Shown here: positions 40,787-49,700 of the stretch, piece by piece
Position numbering within the stretch: the first letter of the stretch is position 1
Layout of the letters: each line of letters opens with the position of its first letter
Source: Sva-07 sp942492715
GTDB taxonomy: Bacteria; Actinomycetota; Acidimicrobiia; Acidimicrobiales; Ilumatobacteraceae
Length of the DNA stretch: 64,000 nt
Direction: 5' to 3'
NCBI GenBank assembly: GCA_942492715.1
Contig: CALOFW010000005.1
Coordinates: 248,001 to 312,000, forward strand
The notes under the pieces: model-generated
The model's database searches: none
Told to the model about the DNA's origin: nothing
What the model saw: the letters and a program-made list of their open reading frames with translations, nothing else
Translations under genes and position numbers: made by a program

Positions 40787-43700
40787 ATGTCGAATCGCAC
40801 GTTCGGTGTCTCGCTGCTCGTGGCGCTCGCCGTCGCCGCAGGCTCACTCGTCGTCGCACCGCAGGGCTCGACGTCTGCCGTTGCGCCCCCGTACGACAAC
40901 GCCGTCGCTCAGGAGCTCGCTACTGCGAGCGCCGCGCTCGCCCAGGCGTCGTTGCTGCCCGATCTGCTACCGGTCATCCCCGGACTCGAAGCGAATCCGG
41001 CGATGGTGCTCGGCGTCCACGAGATCTTCGCCGACCTGACCAGCCTCGCGACCAGTACGGACCTGGCGACCGACATCGCCGCACTCGGTGGCTCGGACTT
41101 CACCTTCTCCGGCTACGACGATTCGTCGAGCGGTGGCACCCACACCGTCACCTTCGACGTCGCCGTCGATCGCGCCTACTCCGCACCGGTGACGATCATG
41201 GAGGACGGGGTCCAGATCCTCGGGGCGCCCGTCGACGTCGCGGTCACGATGCCGGCCACCACCGTCACGCTGACCTTCGACGAGTCCGACATACCGGGCA
41301 CGTTCGCCTTCGTCGATCTGCCGACGTTCGCGCTGACGGCATCCTTGGCGTCGAATCAGACGATCCCGATCCAGTTCGGCTTCGCCGACGCGACCGCGAG
41401 CGGCGACCTCGACGTCGGGTTCACCGTCGACTTCGAGCTCACCGATCCTGACGGGCTCGACCGACTCACGATCGACGAGTTCTCGACGCTCGCGATCGAC
41501 GACCTGGTCCAGCTCGACTTCCCCGACAACGGCGTCGACGACGTCGACATCGACCTCGCGCTGACCGCCAGCGTCTTCGGCACCGAGTTCGGTGGCTCGG
41601 TGACCGTCACCGACCAGAACCTGTTCTCGGATCCGGCCCCGAGTTTCGAGTTCACCCCGACCGGGGCGAATCCGATCGACCTGTTGACGAACATCAGCGC
41701 CGACGCGGCGATCACCTCGCTCGCCCAGCTCGTGTCGAGCTACGGCGCGGCGATGCTGGCCGGTGACGTGAAGTTGCCGTTCCTGTCCGACGGCGTGTTC
41801 ATCCCCGGCGACCTCGGGGTTGCCGACGCGGCCGACTTCGACCGCGTGTTCGACGCGATCCAGCCGCTGGTCGACTACGTGGAGCCCCGCTCGTCGGGCC
41901 AGATCGTGTGCGGCACCGAGGTGGGCCCCGATCCCGACGGCCCCGGCGGGGTCGACGGGATCCCGACCGGCAGCCTCATCGCACTCGAAGCGGGCCAGTC
42001 CGTGTACTGCCGGGCGTACACCTCGGTCGACGGATCGGCCCAGTGGACGGTGAACGGAACCGACGCGGGCGCGCCGAGCACGACGACGATCGGGACGGAA
42101 CCATCGGAGAACATCGAGCTCGCGGTCGGCGCCGGCGGAGACTTCGCCGTCGAGATCGGGTTCACCCCGGACGACGGCTCGGGCGCGATCACGATCCTCC
42201 CCCGCCCAGGAACGATCCAGGAGCTGCTCACCGAGCTCGCCGCCGCCGATCTGATCCCGAGCCCAGGCGGCACTCCTGACTTCGGCTACGACGCCGCCGC
42301 CCAGGCGTTCACCTTCCCGTTCGAGTTCGGGGTCGCCGGACCGATCCAGCGCGACGCCAGCATCAACGCCGGCAACAGCCTCGTCGCAGCGACCGGACTC
42401 ACCGGACTCTCCGCCGGCGCCACGGCGTCCGCCAGCTACTCGCTCAGCGACGTCTCCGCCGGTGTGACCCTGGGCCTGATCGTCACCGACGACGTCGAGA
42501 GCATCAACCCCGGCGACGAGGTGACCAACCCGCCCGGCCCACTCGACCGGTTCTTCCTCTCGGGTGTCGACTCGATCATCGAGGTCGGGGACGTGTCGGT
42601 CGATGGCAACTTCGCCATGGACGGCCGCCTCGGGTTCCTCGAGGTCGCCGCCGGCGTGAGCGGCAGCCTGACCACTCCCGGAAGCGACCCGGCGGTGAAG
42701 GTCGGGATCGGCTCGACCGGTGTCTCCTCCAACGGCACGACGATCCCGGACGCGATCCTCGTGCGCGACGTACTCAGCCCGAGCCTGACCGACCACATCA
42801 CCGCCGACGTCAACCTCCAGTTCGACGGCAGCGCCATCGTCAGCGCCGACGCGGCGGGACTCGGGGCCTCCGGATCGTTCGACATCAGCTGGAACCTCGA
42901 CGACGCGAGCCCGACGATCAGCAACTTCGACCCAGGCTTCACCAACACGTTGCTGCCGTTCGGCGGTGACCTGTCCCTCACCCACGGAGCGACGGTGGCC
43001 ACCGATGCGACGCTGTTCACCGGCGACGGAACGGTGAACCTGCTCGCCACCCCCGGGCTCGTCGGATCTCAGCTCGTCGACGGTGCCGGCAACGTCTGCA
43101 ACATCACCGCCGTCCTGTCGGCCACCCAGTTGAACTGCTCCAATCCGGTCGGTGCCGTGCTCAACCCGATCACGTTCGCCGCCGGTGAGAGCTACGACGT
43201 CAAGGGCAACACGCTGTCCGGCCTGGCGCAGATCCTCGCCGCCCTCGATGCACTGGTCGCCTACCTCGAGGTGGCCGTCGGGAGTGACGCCTTCGACACC
43301 CCGATCGACCTCATCGGGGTGAGCCCGGCCGACATCGTCGGCCAGGTCGACGAACTACGCAGGATGGTCGACGAGTTCCGTGGTGTGCAGGACGCCAACA
43401 TCCAGTGTGTGGTCCAGGGCGACCCGGCGGCCGACATCCGTGCGCTGCCGCTCGACACCTCGCCGCCGGGTCCGGTTCCGGACGTCACCCTCCAGTGCGC
43501 GGCCGAGGCCTTCGCCACCAACCCGACCGGCGTCCGATGGCGTGTGGTTCCCACCGGCGCCGACCCGGGAGCGTTCGTTGCCGACGGCGACGGCGACAGC
43601 CTCTCGGGGACACCCGACCCGACGGCCGCGTTCCAGGCGCTGACGGTCACCCCCGGTCTCGACACGGACGGCGACGGCTTCGTGTCACTCGGTTCGGAGT

Positions 43701-46700
43701 ACAGCATCGAAGTCGAGTGGAGCGACGCGACCGGTGACCACCAGGCCGCCTTCCCACCTCGGATCCCACAGAGCCTGCAGCAGCTCGAGACCCTGATCAA
43801 CGACACGCTCGGTCTTCCCGACGGGCTCCTGCAGTTCTCGCTGACGGACGCTCCGGTCGACCCGACGCTGCGGATCGACATCGGCTACGGCATCTGCTCC
43901 GACGGCAACCCAGATCCCGAGTGCGCCGGGCTCCCGACGGGCCCGAGTCCGTCCGCGAACCTGAACTTCGACCTGTCGGGTGCCGGACTCGGCGACCTCG
44001 TGGGTCTCGACGTCACCGGCTCGATCGAGGTCGACTACGCCGCGCTGGGCCAGTTCGACGTGGGCGTTCCTCTCGACGGGTCGGCGCCAGTGCTCTACGG
44101 ATCGACGGGCCTGGAGGCACGTCTGCAGGCCGAAGGCACCGACGACCTGGCCGTCGAGGCCAGCATCGGCCCGGCCTCGGTGACGGTGGGAGCCGGCGCG
44201 ACCGGCCCGACGGGCGTGGCGGAATCGGGCAGCAGCAACGGCACCCTCAATGCCACCGGCGCCTTCCCGGCCGCATCGGTCTCCGTGGGGATGGTGGTCA
44301 CCAAGACTGCGACCGGCGAGGCCTGCGTGGTGAGTTCACGGACCGACGACGACAACGTCGAGTGCGCGCTCGACTGGGCCGAGGGTGACTCGTTCCGCTT
44401 CGGCGGTCGCAACGACCTCAGCGCCGGCCTCGGCCTGGAGCTGCAGCTGACCGACGGCGGCGTCACGGTCGGCGACGATGCCGCCGTGTCGTTCGCGGCG
44501 GCCGGTGTCGAGGTGACCGACCCCGGCGACATCCTCGGCGGCGGTTCGTGCGGGCCGATCGACGAAGACCTGATGACTCGGATCTCGGGGTCGACCGGAA
44601 CCACCGGCGAACGGGACCTCTCGGGGTTCGCATGCGCCCAGCTCTCGCTCTCCGCGGACCTCGGCGGTGACATCTACCTCGGCGAGCTCGACGTCGAGTT
44701 GATCGCCGGCCCCGACCCCGTGCGCGCCTGGGCGCCGACCGATCTCGGGACCCGGCTCGCAGACGCCGCGCTCAACCCGGCGTTCCTGCTCCAGCTCCTC
44801 CCCGACCTCCTCGAAGCGATCGAAGGCGGCATGCGCGACGCGGCCGGTGCCGGGCTTCCCGCCGCCATCGCCGACCCGCTGAAGACCGGCGCCGACGGCA
44901 TCGAGACGGTCCGTCTCGCCGTCGACGGGTACCTGGACACCTTCGCCGCCGCACTGGCCTCGCTCGACCCGGGCGGGCCCCTCGAGGACGAGGTGGCCGC
45001 GCAGCTGGCGTCGTTGCTCGGCCTGGATCCCGGAGACATCGCCGTGGAGGCGTTGTGCGATCACGGTGGTACGGACGAACCCTGCGCGAGCGGGGACAGC
45101 CTGTTCGACCTCCGCGACATCCGTGCCACCTTCACGTTCGGCGACATGGTCGAGGCCACGACGGGCATCAACCTCGGTCTCGAGGGTTTGCCGCTGAACG
45201 TCGAAGGCGGCGTCAGCGCGTTCGCCAACTGGGGGGTCACGCTCGGGCTCGGCGTGAGCGTCGACCGACGGTCCCTACGTCGCTCTCGACGGATCCCACC
45301 GGAGTTCCTCGTTGCGGCCGGCGTCACGCTCGCCCCAGGCGCCACGGGGTGCGACGCCCCGTTGGCCGCCCTCGCCGCGGACTACACCACCGATCGCTGC
45401 CTGTCGGCCCGGCTCGGGTTCCTCGGCGTCGAGGCGCTCGACAGCGTCGCCAGCCCCACGACGATCGGCGCCGCCATCGGCCTCGACGTCACCGGGAGCG
45501 CACCGGACAAGATCACCCTCGGCGATCTCGTCAGCGGGGACGTCGATCTCACACCCGAGGTCGCCGGCGGCATCAACATCGACCTGCACATCCGAACAGG
45601 CATCGCCGGAGCCACCGCGGACCTCCCGTCGATCATCGGCACGTTCACGCTCGATTGGCAGATCGGTGACTTCGATCCGTCCGACCCGGCGGCGAGCGAC
45701 TTCGAGGATCTGGCAACGGTGTCGATCGACACGCCGACGGTGTCGTTCGACAATCTCTACCTCGATCTCGGCGACGTGCTCGACAAGTTCATGAAGCCGG
45801 TCACCAAGGAGATCAAGAAGATCACCGGGCCGCTCCAGCCGGTCGTCGACGTGATCACCGCGCCGATCCCGGTCGTCAGCGATCTGTCCGAACTGGTCGG
45901 CGGCCCGCAGATCACGATGCTCTCCGTGCTCGAGGGAGCCACGGGGGCCGATCTCGCATTGATCAAGGCGCTCGCCGCGTTCGTCTCGTTCGTCAACAAC
46001 ATTCCCGACGGCGGCAGTCTCGGCGAGATACCGCTGGGTGCGCTCGTCGGCGGCAGCCGGGAGCCCGGGTCGTTCACGGTCGACGCGGCCAAGGCCGGCA
46101 CGACGGTGTCGCCGACCGAGGCCGGCTCGCTGATCAAGCAGGACGGCACGTTCAAGGGCGGTACCGGCTTCACCGAGGACGTCGGCAACGCCGGCGGTGG
46201 TGCGCTCAACAGTGCCGCGTCGCCCGATACCAACCGACCGTCGACCTTCGGGGTGCCAGGGCTCAGCTTCCCGTTCCTCGACGACGCGAGCCAGATCTTC
46301 GGCATTCTCGTCGGCCGTGACGCCACCCTGATCCGGTGGGACGCCGGCACGCTCAAGGCGAGCGCCGGCATCTCCTACGACTTCGGCCCGATCATGGTCG
46401 GTCCGATCCCGATCACGATCACCCTCGGCGGCGAGATCGGCATCGAGGGTCGCTTCGCCATCGGCTACGACACCAGCGGGATCCGCAAGCTGCTCGACGG
46501 CGGATCCGGCGTCGCGCTGTTCGACGGGATCTTCATCGACGACCTCGACGCGCAAGGCAACGACGTCCCCGAGATCGTCTTCCGCGGCCGGGTCTTCGCC
46601 GGCGCCTCGGTGGACCTCGTCATCGTCTCCGCCGGCGTTCGCGGGGGCATCGAACTCACCTTCTCGCTCGACCTCGACGACCGTCCCGATCCCGACGGCA

Positions 46701-49700
46701 AGCTGCGGATCGAGGAGATCGTCGACAAGCTCGCCAACCCGATCTGCCTGTTCGAGGTGAGCGGCAAGATCGAGGCGTTCCTCGAAGCGTTCGTCAAGAT
46801 CGACCTGTTCTTCTACAGCCAGGAGTTCGGATTCGAACTCGTGCGGATCACACTGCTCGAGTGGTCATCCGCGTGTGAACCACCGGCGCCGAAGCCGGCG
46901 ACCCAGGACGGCGGCGTCGTCTACCTGAACATCGGGTCGCGGGCGACGGAACGCAACGTCCAGGAGGACGTCACCGACGAGTCGATCGAGGTCAGACAGC
47001 TCGGGCCGGGCAAGGTCCGGGTGACCGCGTTCGGTTTCGAGGAGGTCTTCACCGGGGTGGAGCTGATCGTCGCCGACGGCGGCGAGGACGACGACGAGAT
47101 CCTGATGCTGCCCGGCTCGGACGACGAGCTGGTCGACACCGGTTCGACCGCACCCGAAGATCCTTCCGTCGGCATCGCCAAGACACCGGTTCCGTTCACG
47201 ATCCCCACGGTGATCTCGGGTGGGCCCGGCAACGACATCATCAAGGGTGGTGACGGGCACGACCTGATCTTCGGTGATGCCGCCGTTGCCGCCGGAACGT
47301 GGGAGGGCATCGGGTACGACGCCGTGACGGCGCAAGGCGGTCCCGAGGGCGACGACACCGTGAATGCCGGCGGCGGCAACGACGTCGTCAAGGCCAACGG
47401 CGGCAACGACCAGGTCGAGGGCGAGGCCGGCCGCGACACCATCGAAGGCGGCGAGGGTGGCGACGCGCTCAACGGTGGGCCCGGCGGCGACGCCGTGCTC
47501 GGCCAAGGTGGCGCCGACTCGGTCCATGGCGGCCCGATCCCGCAGCCTGCTGCCGGTGCCAGCGATGCAACGATCGACGACGACGACGCCCTCGCGGGCG
47601 GAATCGGGCCCGACACGGTGTCCGGTGACTTCGGCAGCGACGTGATCTTCGGCGACGACGAGGTGGCCGGGTTCATGGACGCCGACGGATCGATGCGACG
47701 GATCGGCTACGCCAAGCCCGACGCGGCGACCTGGCGCGGTTGGTGTGATGCCCCTGCAGTCGGCGACGGTGATCTCCTCGTGGGCAACGCCGGCAACGAC
47801 ATCATGCTCGGCGGCGGCGGCGGCGACCAGATGGACGGCGACGAGGGCGACGACTGGGCCTGCGGTGGCGACGGCGCCGACCAGGTCGTGGGCGACTCCG
47901 GCGACGACGAACTGCGCGGCAACGCCGACGACGACACGTTGACCGGCGACGACGGCCACGACGTGATCTTCGGCGGGGGCGGCGACGACCTCGCCAACGG
48001 CAACGCCGGCAACGACGACATCTTCGGCGACGAGGGTTCCGATGTGCTCTTCGGCGACGACGGCGACGACATCGTGGTGGGCGACACCGGCAGCGTCACC
48101 GATGGTCATCCGCACGGTGTGGCGACCGGCACCGTCGTGTCGCCCACGAAGGTGATGGCGATGGACGCTGCGGTCACCCGCGACAGCTCGACGTCGGGCA
48201 CCGCACTGCGGTCGTGTGACCCCGAGGACGCACCGGTCGGAGATTCCGACTGCATCTTCGGCGGGGCCGGCTCCGACGCATTGTTCGGCGGCTCCGATGC
48301 CGACACCGTCCAGGGCCAGGCCGGGGTCGACCTGATCGAAGGAAACCACGGCGCCGACCAGCTCCGCGGTGGCACCGACGACGACCTGCTGTTCGGCAAC
48401 GAGGACGCCGACACCATGTACGGCGACGGTGCCAGCGACGCGATGTACGGCGACCGCGACATCGCGAACTGGAACACCGACACGCCGTTCGGCGCGGCGA
48501 TCGACACCATGTACGGCGGTCCGGGTACCGACCACATGGAGGGCGACGGAGCCGGCGACACGATGTTCGGCGGTGCCGACGCCGATCACATGGAGGGCAA
48601 CGACGGCTCGGACACGATGTACGGCGACTCCGGCGACGACGACATGATCGGCGGATCCGATCTCGCCGGCATCGGCGACGTCGGCGAGTCGACGATGCAG
48701 GGGGGCCTCGGCGACGACGTGATGGCGGGTGACAACGCCGTCATCGGCGCGACGGGTGTGGTCGGCGGTCGTTCCGTCACCCTGCTCGACCTCTCGATCG
48801 GCGGCGACGACACGATGCACGGCGACGCCGGGACCGACTACATGTTCGGCCAGGTCGCGGGCGACACGATGTCGGGCGGCGATGCCGGCGACTACATGGA
48901 GGGCAACGACGGCGACGACACGATGAGCGGCGACGCCGGCGACGACGACATGATCGGCGGAAGCTCGGCGGCCGACGGCGTCATCGTGCTCGACCGCGTG
49001 GGCACCGGCGCCGACGACGACGGAGAGACCTCGATGACTGGCGGCGGCGGCCAGGACTGGCTCGCCGGCGACAACGCGCGGATGAACCGGGTGCTCGCGG
49101 GTGAGTCCGGGCGCGGGGCGCTCGTGGACCACCCGATCGTGCTGTTCGATCTCGCGACCGTCGGCGCCGCCGCTCCCGTGGGCGCACACGGACCTGACGT
49201 GATGGACGGCGGCGACGCCACCGACTTCATGTTCGGGCAGGGCTCCGACGACACGATGAACGGCGGCGACGCTGCCGACTACATGGAGGGCAACGACGGC
49301 TCGGACACGATGAGCGGCGACGCCGGCGACGACGACATGGTCGGCGGTGGGTCTGCCAACGACGCCAACAGCGGCGGATCAGCGACCATCGGCACGATCG
49401 TTCCGATCCGGCTCGGCGACGGGCTGCTCGACCAGGGCGAGACGGACATGCTGGGCGGCGACGGCATCGACTGGATGGCGGGTGACAACGCGTTCATGAA
49501 CCGGGTGCTGTTCGACGATGCGGACGAGCCGATCGACCTGTTCGACGTCAACTCCGCGGACGAGGCCGACGTCAGCGGCGGCGACACGATCCACGGCGAC
49601 GCCGGCGACGATGTCATCTTCGGGCAGGGCAACGGCGCCCAGGCGTCACAGTCCGACCCGCCGGACGGCTCGGACAACGACGGCGACGGTGTCGTGGACG